The position numbers and the translations under genes are program-made. From Rostratula benghalensis (taxonomy: Eukaryota > Chordata > Aves > Charadriiformes > Rostratulidae): a stretch of 64,000 nt of DNA. The stretch's first letter is position 1, and each line of letters starts with the position of its first letter. This document shows positions 25,337 through 37,700 of this stretch, piece after piece. The notes beneath the pieces are model-generated. The model was not told the DNA's origin. It saw only the letters and a program-made list of their open reading frames with translations, and did no database searches. Location: positions 124,001-188,000 of the forward strand of contig VXAI01000182.1 of NCBI GenBank assembly GCA_013399305.1, read 5' to 3'.

Positions 25337-28300
25337 GACCAGATGGAAAAATACAAGTATTGGATAATTAGGAGTCACAGGGCAAGAGACAGCCAAAACA
25401 ATTTCTTCCATTTCTAGCAAGTGGATAACATCCACATGTAACAAAGAAAGTAAATCAAAAGAAACAAAAAGTCATTTCAAGTAATAGCCTAAAAAGAAAA
25501 AAATGTATATATTATATCACATGTGACTTAATAGAAGCTATGATTATATACGTGGAAAATGTATGAAATCTTGACTCTCATATTAAAAACACCTTCTAGA
25601 TCCGTGTATGAAGCTTTCAGAAATGTAACATAAATTTATTTAATTGACCTCCAACCTGCATTTGTGTTTTCCAAGTGTATGGCTTGTGTTTGTTTGTTTA
25701 AAAATGTAGCATTTGAAAGACAAGAGTAGATATTTTGCCTGTTTTGTTGTTGTTGGGGTTTTTTTCTCCAAGTTATTGAGAATACCAAATGAGGGCTCAG
25801 ACATGAAAGAAAGTGAGTGTTGAGGTTCATTTCCGATTTCACTTTTACACTTGGGAACTGAGCCTCAGAATCACCTGTTTCTGTTTTTTTTTTTCTAAAA
25901 AGTGGAAATAAAGTAGGGACCAGATTTGAAAATACTGCCTGTTCTTTTTAATTCCAGAGTTATTTGAAGATGTAGACTAGGCCACTTGGACATGATTTAC
26001 AGGTGCAATTATGGCACTTAATAAGCTGAATTGCATTCTTAAAATGCTGCCAGCACAGAAAAGCAAGCCCAATTAAGACCAGACTCCAAATTTGGCCCTT
26101 CTCCTTAGATTCTTGCACTGTTTTTACATCTAATTTCAAATGCATTCTTCATTAGCCACTTAGCTTGTAAAGGATTCGAAGTAGGAAGGGCTGGGTTAGT
26201 CTGCACCAGAGGATTGCAGAGTCCCAGCTGGCATAGAAAAAAAGGAAATGCCTGTGCACACCTAAAGATTAACAATAAACTAAATCTCCCTCAAATACCT
26301 TAGCCTTTGAGAAGCAGCAGGTCAAAATCTCCTCGCAGCAGCTAGCTCTGTCATTACTGTAAACCACATACCATCCTGACTCTAATCCCTCAGAATTTGG
26401 GAGTTATTCAGACTCTTACCCTTTTCAAACTGTTTTCATATGGAAGTGAAGCTAATGTCGTCACACTATGCATATGTGGACTTCCACGTACGTGTTTGTC
26501 TTCTAGAAACCTTTGAAGCCCTGGGCCTTGATTAAATCAATTTTGATAATAATTTGGGAAACATAATTCTTTTTTTTTTTTTGCACCCTGATTTTGTGCA
26601 AACAGGCTCCACAGTAGAGGAGATTCTTTAGCAGTACCATCACTGGAGAATAAAGTGTACAGAGGCACAGGGGAGACATAGCAGAAATGTCTTTATCGTT
26701 GTAAAACTGCCAGTCAGAACTCAATGTGCAATATAGTCCTTAACATGAACCTGTGAGACACAGACCCAACAGCCCCCACGCTGATGGAACTGGCATGGCC
26801 CTGCAGTTCTCTGCAAGCAACAAGTCTTTCTTGTGGAAAGCTCTCTACCTAACTTTTCCCCTAATGCCTTCCAGTAGGCCTAAAGTTTTTGTGAGCAAAA
26901 AAACCCCACAGGGCAGGGAGAGCGTGGCACAGGTTCTGAACTTTGGTGTGTCCCCAGAAGCTCCCCTGAAATGCGAGTTCTGGCAGCACCAGACCAGCTC
27001 TCCTAGGGCCCACTCATCCTGATGGCCAGTCTTACAGCCCTCAAACTACATTATACTTGTCTTATTAATTCCTTTCATTGGCTCCAAAGTTTTAATAAAG
27101 AAACACAACCCACACTACTGAAGAGCACTGATGGGAAAAACCAAAAACAGAGGCAATCAATGGCTATGCTCACAAATCATGCCCTAGCGCTATTTGTTTT
27201 GGAGATGAGCTAAAGTTAACTAGAAAGCATTATTAGTGGATGATTACATTCTTTTAAAGCATGCTCATATTTCTTAATATATGGGAAAAGAGCTGTTTAA
27301 ATCCATTCAAGGAGCCTAAATATTATCAGTGTTTATGAAGCTGTATCCAGCCAGAATTGCTGTGGACAGCAAAGAGACATTAGTAACAATTACTGCTCAA
27401 TTAGTTGCTGTCAAATCTGGCCACCAGGGTGATTGCTGCTGGAGACCAATACATACATTTCTTCTTTTCTACAGTGTGTTTGAACTATTAACTTGACATC
27501 TACATTCATTTGTACCTTAATTTGTTCATGTCTCTCCTCTTTTTTTTTGATGGAAAGAATAGGCAGACATGTGGGAAATTCTTTTATCCAATGTTAAATT
27601 TTGCCTGCTTTCTTAAGAGCCAGAAGGCTCACAGATATATTGTGAATAATTCTGCAAGAAACTCTAAAGAAACCCTTTGTCATTAAAGGTTTAACTGCAG
27701 AAGGGTGTTTTCAAAGAAGCCTATTCGGTAATATCTTCTCTTTCGTGTGAGTAACACTGCAAAGCCCTTAATGTTTAATTTCTTTGCATCTAAGGGGAAT
27801 TACTCATGGTGACAAAAGCTTCATTTTCACTAAGAGCTTAAGCCAGGCAAGATGTGGTCAGATTTAAGTAGAGCAGATAGCTACCTTGCAAAAATACAAT
27901 AGGAAATGGGGGGAGCAGGGGCAGAAATAACAGGCAGACTTTTAAAAATGAACATCCATGTAGTTTTTAGTGCTGTGATGGTCACCGTTGTATCTGAACA
28001 TGTTCCAGTAGTCCACAGAGGAATACAACTATACACAGCTGTCTTATGTGTCTCTTCTCTCCCTAGAGAGAAAGAGGTGTGGTCTGAGGGGTATTAAAAT
28101 TTGGGTCTTTTTAAATATACTTGTTTTCTATGACCTAATATACGAGAAACTAGGTCGGAGCTGTCTCTAGCCCTTGGAGCAAAAGATAAAAAAATCTGTG
28201 GTGGCTCAAGCTGCTATGGCTTATGAAAATCTCTCTGACACAAAGAGGGTGGTTTTCTGTGAAAGAAGTGCTTTGCCCAGTCTTAGATTTTTTGAGCAAG

Positions 28301-31300
28301 GCAATACTTTGAAGATAAAGGTCAAGTTATGGATATTTTATAGAAGCCAATGCAGATATTCTTGGTATGCCCACAGATGCCCCTGTTAAGTTTACTTTTA
28401 GGTGGAGTCTCCAGAAAACTTTCTCCTGAGAGGACATTGCTGCCCTACCCATGTGCAAACTATCAAAGACCTGAGCAACAGCTGCAAAGTCATTAACCAA
28501 GAGGATGAGAGAGAATGTCCCCAGCAGCAGAGATAGCAGGAAGGTGGACATTACTGGTGAATATGGCTAATATTATCCTTGCAATATTATGGAGGGAATC
28601 ATAAGGAAGTCACCAGACTGTTGGAAGCTGAATATGTATTAGTGTTTCAAAATGGTTAAAACGTGACATAGGCATGAAAATCTGTTTCCAGCATTCATTT
28701 CTCCCACTAGGTGTAGCCTGCTGCCACATAGCAACTGATAACTATCTCTCAGTTCGTGTCCAGAGGGAGAATTTGGAAGAAGCTAAGTGAAATAGTTCTT
28801 CCAGTCATACTAAAATAAACAAAAGGCAAGGACAAGGGGCCAAAGGAATGAAATCTCAATTATCTGCTACTCCTAAATACTTCCTGCTAGAACAATTTGT
28901 AAGTTGACAAACTTAATTAGCTTCTTTACCAATATTTTCCAGATGTTCCGATTTTTGTTAGACTACTTAAAACAGATGTTTTCCATATTTAATCATATGA
29001 CTGTGGCAAATTTTTAGTCACCAACAAACCAACAGGCTATGAAAACTAGGACCATCCAAGCAGCTAATGCACAGACAAGTGCAATATATCAATGAGCTAA
29101 TCTCCAGAAAATGTAATTGTGAACTGCGATGAAGTCATACATACGTGACTATGGAAACAAATAACTTAGTGTTGAACAGTAAAAGGGGGAAAGACTTGAA
29201 ATTTCAGACTTGTACAAATGGTGTCAGTGGCAAAAGCTCACAGATTTTAATGCTGTCAGCTTTATAAAAAAAAAAATAATCACGGGCTTTATAACACATC
29301 TTTGGAGAGCAATTACATATTTCCTTTTGAGACAGAGAACAATCGAGGCAGTAAAAAAAATGAAATAAATACAACCTGTTCCCAGTGATAGTTGAGGATG
29401 GGAGAGAGATTTGACATGCAAGTTATATAGAGAGAATGCAAGTGCCATTTTCTTCTTTTGATAAATATAATATATCCAAGGGCAGCATCTCACAAAATTT
29501 TTGATCTTGAAAACAATGGAAATAGAAGAAGTGTCCAATAAGGCATGACTATGTCCAAGTAACAACAAAAAACTATGAGCAGTTGCAAAGATACTTGATG
29601 GCATGAATTCCAACTTCCTTCCACTAAATCTTTCACTAATTATCACTATAATCAACATCAGGTAAAGATCACTCCTCCAATATTTGCCTTGCTGAACAAA
29701 CATTAAAAAGTAAAAAAAGAAAGATGAGGGTTGTGCTGTCTCTATTTTGAAGTCACACACTCAAGCTTTAGGTCAGATTGCATGGGAAAAATTCCCAAAC
29801 TAAAATGAGCAGGAATGTAAATTGGAAGTCTCTATATATCAACATAAATTTAAGTTTTCTTTCTCACCCATTGAACTGCATCATTTGCCTCTGAATTCCC
29901 CTACCCATCTTTCCCTGGTTACTTTTTCTAGCACAGACTCACATCCCAAGGTTGTGCTGATCGAGATGCATCACGCCCCGAGACACATAAAGTACATATA
30001 GTTTGGGTTTGTCTGTGCAGTCTGACTGCACACAAGTTAGCCCCTGGACCAGAATTTGTAAAATCACTTGAAAAGGTTCTTTGGATAACAGCTCAGACCT
30101 AGGAGAGCCAGAGCCATGTGAATAGAAGTGAAAAACCAGGGTACACCAGCTGGCATCTTCTCTGCCATACCCTGAGCCTATGGACCCCTTCGTCTTTTCT
30201 GTGGTGCAAAACCCAAAGTTCTGCTGTGTTCCCTCAAACCTACACAATGGAAGACAAAAATGCAGGTGGTACATCAGGCTCTCAAGCATGGACAAAGATT
30301 TAAAAAAAAAAAAAAAGCCTTTTGAATTTTCAGTCTTTTTGATTTTTTGTGAAGTTACAGCCTTACAAAGGCGATCATGAAAACATGATTGTGGGGTGTG
30401 GTGCTACATTTTACCCTGGGAATTGGAGGGAGAGAAAGCATTGTCATTTTCCAAACAAAGAGTGAACTCTTCCACCTCCTCTAGGTGAAAACAATTAACA
30501 AAACCAGAAGGCTAATGATATGCAAATTGCCTCCATGGAAAAGTGGTTAATTTGCAATTCTTTCTCAAAACACCTTTGTTAAAGAGATCTAGAAAACAAG
30601 GTCTTCCCCTACTGTACAGTTTTTAGAGAAACACATCTTTTTCTTGTGCATGCTAATATTCCTCCTACTATCTCTGGAACACTTCCACTGCAAAACTCCT
30701 TCCACACTGAGTGATTTAATGATTATTTCAATGCAAAATTTTTCTGAAGAAAAAGTGTTTAAATAGAAGCTGTTTGGTGGCATCGCTGCTATAGCTAAAA
30801 AGCATCGTTTAATGCCATCTGCACTCCCTTCTAAAATCTGCACTGTGTTATCCTCTTGAAATGAAGGCCACTAACTAAGAGCAAATCATAAATTGTGTTT
30901 TGTGGTGGTCCTAGGAGCAGCGGGGTCTTTGAAACCTGCACTCAGCAGCCCTTCCAAAAGGTGTAGCTATGCTGATCCAAAAATGAAGGCTGATTTTTTT
31001 AATGGAGACTCTTTGCTCTGTGTCTCTTTTTATCACCACTTATGAATGCCCTGGCAATGATATTTAATTATGAAAGAATGGAAAAAAGAGCTGGTTAATT
31101 TGTCCTCCTTTTCTTCACTTCAAAGACTGCAGGACAAAGATCCAAGTGACCACTGTTTTCCAGTATTGGAAAAAAAAAAACAAAACACAAAAAATATAAG
31201 GAAAGAAAAAAAAGCACACCCTCAAAACTAGCATGAACTGTCCTGGCTTGGCTTCCCTATGTACTAAATTCTTCAAAATTTTATACTAACTAGTCCCGTC

Positions 31301-31314
31301 TATTGCATATTCTT
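25337..31314. other. Unique non-coding DNA, no gene recognised
   Basis: AT-rich sequence with a 13-T run at 26570-26582 and a 15-A run at 30302-30316. The 178-codon minus-strand frame at 29224-29760 is rich in Phe, Ile, Leu and Lys, as expected from translating AT-rich DNA. It has no recognisable domain and is not called. No transposon was recognised. Confidence 0.55.
30302..30316. repeat. Poly(A) run, 15 bases
   Basis: An uninterrupted A run after ACAAAGATT. No recognisable element is attached. Confidence 0.9.
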
Positions 31315-31340
31315 AAAAAACAAAACAAAACAAAACAAAA
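31315..31340. repeat. A run plus (CAAAA)4 simple repeat
   Basis: Six A at 31315-31320 lead into four perfect CAAAA units at 31321-31340. The pattern is typical of a decayed A-rich tail or slippage-generated repeat. No retroposon body is recognised upstream. Confidence 0.9.
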
Positions 31341-34300
31341 CCATAATTCTGCAATACGTAACACCTAAAAACTAGGGTTCCAGGGGCTCTACCTATATCA
31401 AATATTCACTGTGGCCATAGACATGAACTACAAAATACCAGACCTGGGCAGCACTGGAGACAGATGTTTGAATGAGACGCATTTGCTAGAAAAGACAGCA
31501 AGAGAAAATTTCCCATACAGCATCACCTAAGCTGACTGTTGTGGAGAATCCAGTTTGCAGTGAATTCCCAGCAGTTAATGACCAACATTCCCTGTTTCCC
31601 TTAGAAGCTTCTTATTCTATGTGTATGTATGCTTGGAAGTACACATAGGCAAACCTGCACATGTGTCAAAGAACAGACCTTCCTGCCTGTTCTGCAGTAG
31701 GAAGGTGCCCACCTTCACCTTGTTGCAAAGGTCTCCCTGGAGCAGAACCCTCTCCACAAGGACTCTCTTGGTGCAACGAGATGTTCCTCACATCCTCTGC
31801 TCCTCTGCGCATGCTAACGGTGCTGTGCTTTGTTGGAAAAGACACCCCCTTCCACTCTGCGTGATTTGCTGCTGCCAGTAACTGGTGCTAGTCCTTTTAT
31901 GCAGCTGTCTGTGCGTGCTGTGAAACATTTGGGGATTTTGGAGGCACTAGCAAAATGTTTAAAGCCCATTTTACAATCCTGCTGGTGCCATCTACTGCTG
32001 AATTTCAGCGCTAGCAGAGTGTGCTTTCCAAGGAGGAGCTGGGGGGTCCTCCTTGCTCCTGATTTCAGTGTAACTGCCCCTCTGTATCATTTTTAACACC
32101 CCAACAGAACTGCAAGACAAATTGCACCTATGTACCCTGCTACCTGGCAGAAGATAAGCATCTCCAGAGACAGATCCTTAAGCGCTGCTTATAGCTAAGT
32201 AACTAAAGCAGGTAAAAGTCTTCCAGATGTGAAAATACCAATTCAGTAAATCCACACTGATGGAAGATTTGCCCACAGAGCAGCCCTGTAAAACCGTTTC
32301 TTCCCTCTCTAGGGTGTCAGCACACTTCCTGCACTTTTTGTGGCATTCCTAATCTGCTAAAAATCTCCTTTTTTTCCACAGCCAACCAGAATGATGGGTC
32401 TCCTCTGAATCAGGGCTCTGCACTTCGGTCATTGCAACACCCCTGCTGTGTATGCAAGAGACAGGGCAGTTCAGCCAGTTTAGAGAGGTTCAGTTACTGG
32501 ACTCTGGCCCAGGACAGCAAGCAGTCGGTGCTGGGGCCCAGGACAAGAGACAGGCGTTTATAGAACTCGTTGTGCCGTTACACCTGAGGCTGAACAGCAG
32601 ACACAAAATACACCCACCATGAACTAAGGCACAAGCAGTTCCAGAGACAGCTCCCTCTGCTCCCAAGCACGTGCAGCGTAAGCCAGGAGGGTTTACTTGC
32701 AGCTTCACTGTCCTCCCAGCTAAATGTGCTCTTCATCTCTCCCTTCACAGCAGGAGAAGCTGTCAGAATACAAGGCAAATTTGGTACTAACTGCTTCTAG
32801 ACTTTTATGGCACCCATAATTCCCAGGGAAGAGCACAATCCTTCATGTAATGGATTGGAGGGGAAAAGATTTGCAGTCACAACACAAATCCATCTATTAC
32901 TCTTCAGGAGCCTGACAGTGCCCTTAGTGAAGCTGTTTTGTGAGCCACAAGCATAGGAAGACTAGTGGGATCAAACCAGAATTATTTCATCCTTCTGCCT
33001 ATTAAATTTGGAGTCTGTCTTTGGGTGTTTTGGATGTAGCACAGTACAGAGAACCAGATGGAGCTTTGATTGTTTTATGAACAAGATTATCTAACATGGC
33101 TGCTTAAAATAGCAGGCAACAAGACTAGACCTATGGGGCTGGAAGACCTCATGTCTCATATATGACTAGAAAGGGCTTTATAAGCCTTCTTCCCTAATGT
33201 AAACGTTCCTGTTTGCTTTCAGTCCTCTATGCTTTAATAATCTTTCCTCATATAAACAGAAACACGCCACCCTCCAAGAAATACAGTTCCTGAGGCCTTG
33301 ACATGCACTAAAAGGACTGATCTAAACTCACCTGGAGTGAAAAGCCTTCTCCACAAGGAGCTGCTGAAACACTTGCATCCATCAACAGCAGAACTGCTCC
33401 AGGTCCTTCAGACTGGCTGGAAGTTAACTGCCAACAATGTTTACAGTGATTTTTTTTTTCTAAAAGGAAGCCTTTATTATCTCTCACTGGAGAGACAGAA
33501 CATCATACGTTTTCATACTCCGTTTGCCTGTGTTTATAGCTACACATTGCAAGAGAAAGAGAGCAAAGTACGAAGAGCTGTCTGACAGGCCGGCATGCTT
33601 GGAGGTGCAGACAGGAAAGAGTGCTTTGATCTAGGACCTTTCTAGAGTGAGAAAAGCAAGAGCATAGGCAGGGCCTTAACTCAGCCAAAGTTCCCAGGCT
33701 GCTTCATACTGGGTTGAGTTCAGCGGTCTCAACCTTCCATCCTCACCCTCAGCTGCTGGCTGTTCCTCCTTAACTGTTCCCACCAGCAAAGCAGCAAAGG
33801 GAGCTAAGACACCATGGCTCTAATGCCACAAATGTGTACTGCAAATACTTGTATTTTATACATTTAAATAATCCTGCTTTGCCTGGGGCTGTGCAAACAC
33901 TGACTTAGACAACAAGCAAGTGAAATTGGAACAGTCGAAATAAATTATCTGTTGTTGACAAAGCCACCCACCATGGGCTGGTTCAGGTGGGCTGAATGAT
34001 GTTGAGAACTTAATTGTCTATAGAACTAAACATCAGATAATTGAGGCTGCTTAAATTAATTTCAGAACAACAAAAAGGATCAGCTTCCAAACAAAATCCC
34101 TGTGTTTTCAATAACAATTCTGCAGCTGATACACCCTCTAGTGGCAAACAGCCTTTTCTCTTGTTGTAGTGGCAAACCAGATGTGAGCTTTTCCCTTTTC
34201 CTGCAAACACCTCTCTGCCCCTGGGGATCAGCGTTACACTGTTCCAGGAGGAACATTCCTAATGTGCTGTAGTTCACATATTGCTTTTGTTATACTGCTC

Positions 34301-34700
34301 TAGATTAGTTTTGCTAGGGAATATCAACAAAAAGGCAAGCAGGCAACTTGGAGCCCAGACCCAAAAATAAATGAAAAAGGATTATTTTGCTGCACTGCAC
34401 TGTAGTTATTCCAGCCCAATGGTAAGTAGCCCAGTAGGAGCCTTTTAACTAAGCTGTGCAATGTATTAAACTTGATCTCACTTTTAGATCTCCTGAACTA
34501 TGCAAGAGCTGTATTTATTATTCCATAATGGCACAGTCAATTGCTGAACCAAAGGCGAACATCACAGCCAGCTCATTTACTTCGAACAAAACCCAAACTT
34601 GCAGCCAGAACTCCACTTCCTCCCCATCTGACCTAAATCTGTATGCTGTGGTACCTCTCTGAAGCAAGTCATGCTTGCTGCTTGAAGGACGAGATCATCA
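31341..34700. other. Unique non-coding DNA, no gene recognised
   Basis: Slightly GC-richer around 31650-32070 and 32480-32760, where open frames run to about 60 to 90 codons on both strands. None resembles a known protein. No repeat element is recognised. Confidence 0.55.
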
Positions 34701-34735
34701 CTTTTAGAAGTCAATGAGAGTCTTTGATACCTTCA
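34701..34735. repeat. Possible ancient repeat relic (GAAGTCAATGAGAGTCTTT block)
   Basis: The words TTTTAGAAGTCAATGAGAGT and CTTTGATACC resemble a block common in old turtle and crocodilian interspersed repeats. The match is short, so this is a weak call. Confidence 0.3.
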
Positions 34736-37700
34736 CCACTACCAGCATTCCTCTCCAAATGAATAGCCCTAACCTCCAGGCTAATAGCACTAATGTTTAC
34801 AAGAGTCTAACCCTTTCGTAAGTTTGCCACTTGGAACTCTTTCCCTCCCTTTCTATCTTGTCCATACCATTTTCCATACAAGAATGTTCATAAATTATTT
34901 TCTAATGGAAGCCAATTAAATGTTTTTAAAGAGCAATCTGTTTGTTCTAGGTTTCATACATCAATCCTAGACAGATAGTCTTTGTAGGGACAGTGGAAAA
35001 CCCATTTTCTAAAGGTAGGCAGTTGTTTCTCATGCAATCTTCAACCCTGGAGAGGTCCCTCAGAAAAAATTTCCTTTACTGACTCCACAGATAGCTCAAC
35101 AGAAAAAGCTCACAGCAGAAATGAGCACGGTACATCTAACTAAAGCTAGTCCCCACTTTCCTGCTTAGGCAAATATTTCCCCTGCAGCCTTCCTCTTATC
35201 TTCGTCCCTCCAAGGTCTCAGCTGACCCTGCTTCTAGCTTCTTGGGTTACCCAAAGAAATGGGTCCTAAGGGTGACAGTTTCCCAAAGCATTTATTGTGA
35301 CCCCTTAAAAACATCTGAGCCCCTGTAAGTCTGATAGTGCAGTTATTTCTGAGCAACCTCTCCAGAAACCTTGGTATAGTAGGATCTTTATATATCAGGG
35401 AGGTAGTTTGCAACCTTAACATCCAGCATGACCAGGGGACATTGTACAACCAGGCTCCTTAGCATAAAGCTACCCAGGGCTGCCTAGGAAGAAATTAGAT
35501 GTACAGAGACAAATCTGAAATGATTTTGAAAAGGAAAAAGAAATAATGATTTCTACTCTGTCAGCATTTCTTAAGTTTCGCTGTCATATCCAAGCTTTGG
35601 TAGCTCTTTCCTAGCCAGATCTTATCTTGCAAACCACATGCTCTCACTCAAGCCAAAGTCATAAAATGCCTGGAGAATGAAGCATGCCTTGTCTTGAGGC
35701 TTAAAAGCCAAATCACCCAGGTTATCCAGGCTGCAGGATGATGACAGCTTCCAGGGAGGAGAACTGTCCTGTGTCCACACTTAGGTATCAGAACACCAGA
35801 GCTGTAAACTTCAGCCCTCTGCTTGATCTGAGCATCTTGACAGTAACATATAAGGAGTCAGTTGGTCTCCAAGGAGTGCAGAACCAAAACATAATGAGTT
35901 TTAAAGCTCAGACCGCAAACTCTGAATTATACTCCACCTGCATTTCATAAACAGGATTATGCTGGACTAGCCTATTTTGAAATATGACCACTTCTCATAT
36001 GGCTGGGCTGACCCAGTTCTGCCTTGGGCATTGGATGTCTGCCTTCGTTGGCTCTTGCCAGTTTGTTCCACCTTTGTCATTAGTTCATGTAAAAGAATGG
36101 TCATTTGGTTTCTTGTGAGTTTTCCCTCCGCTATGGAATGAGTATCAAAGAGGTTTCTAATAGAGGTTTCTACCAGTATCAGTTTCTACTTTGGTTTGGG
36201 GAAAAAATAATTGAGATGGGAACCTCCTACTCAATTGGGGTTGATTTTATTCCAGACTGTAGGACATCTCTCATTTGATGAAAACCTTTCCCATTGGGAA
36301 CAAGGATATACTGTGTAGCCCTTCAGAGTTGGGCACCATTTTACCAAGTTACATTATTTGACCAAAATGGCCCATGAAATTATTGCTAATTGCTACAAGA
36401 TTTAAAAAGGAAAAGAACAGACCTGTTCAATTGGGTTCCCCTGCAGCATTTTTGCTGAGAATGGCGCAGTGGTGAAACAACAATGCAAAATGTGCCCGGC
36501 TCACTGAACACCAAATTACTGCGATCATTTTCTAACAGTGAAAGAAAGAAAAATATGTAAAGGTAATTATGACATTTTTCATTGTTTTCAATAAATCTAA
36601 GCCTCTAATTACCCAGACTATTTATGGGAGGGTTTAGATGAAGTGTGTTAGTTCTCTCTTTCCTCAGGGCTCAACAGTTATAGGGTTTGTTTCAGTAATC
36701 CCAGATTATTCTCTCATTTTACCTGTCCCCTTGCTCCATTAATCTGTTTGCATTCAGAGATCTGTTTAAAGATGTTTGCAGTATTATCTCTGGCATAATG
36801 CTATTGATATAGAAATTACTTGAGCCTGTTTTAGTCTGTCAGCTTGACAACAAAACAGAATATTGTGTTTTCAGGAGTAACTATTTACCATGCGGGATCC
36901 TCCTTAAATTCTTTGAATTTTTTACATAATCCCCTCAAATTTTCATTCATTTCCACTGGCAGTCTGCTATCTAGTTGTATCAGTTTAGTAAACAAAACTG
37001 TAATCCAATTCAAAGTGAGTCTAAACCAGACACTGACAGTGGACACCCTTAAACCAGTCCATTTGAAACTGGATTTCTAGGCAGATTTTTCTGCATAAGG
37101 AGAACAGAGTGCAAATACAAAGCTAAGAGATGATGGTTCCATCTTTAGATTTAGGGAATGTCCTGTGTCTCTCTCTACCACACCAGACTGCAAGTGCCTC
37201 CCAAGCACATCTATCTTCATTGCAGGGTGTGACAGGTGGTTGGGAGTGAGGAAGGGTAGTGCTGCTGATCAGGACCTTTACAGGGGCAGTGGTAGGAACT
37301 ATGCATCTCACCTCTTCAGCTGTGTTAGCCAACTCCTCTGTGTAGGTATCTTTGGCTTACAGGTCTCAGGGACTACCCTAGTGTCACATCAAAGGATCAG
37401 AGGAACTTGGTCTGGGCCCTAGATGGAGTCTAGTGGATCCAGTGGATCTCTACATTGATCTCCCCCTGTTTCTCAAAGGGGCATCCACACTGCATGCAGG
37501 TTACTTCGCATCCAAGTTCCTCTTTAGCACAAACACCTGTGGCAGGGAAACAGACAGACTAAAGGACAGCACACATCAGCATCCAGAGCTTGTATGGACA
37601 ACAGGCAATCCACACCATATGGCCTGGAGGCCGCAGGGTGAAAATATGTAAAATGCATGCATTATAAGCAAGACCAATAAAAGGCTTAGAGTAGCTACTG

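Noticed and set aside
29224..29760. 178-codon minus-strand open frame with hydrophobic stretches
   Set aside because: The composition (Phe, Ile, Leu, Lys rich) is what AT-rich DNA yields in translation. No ordered transmembrane topology or known motif.
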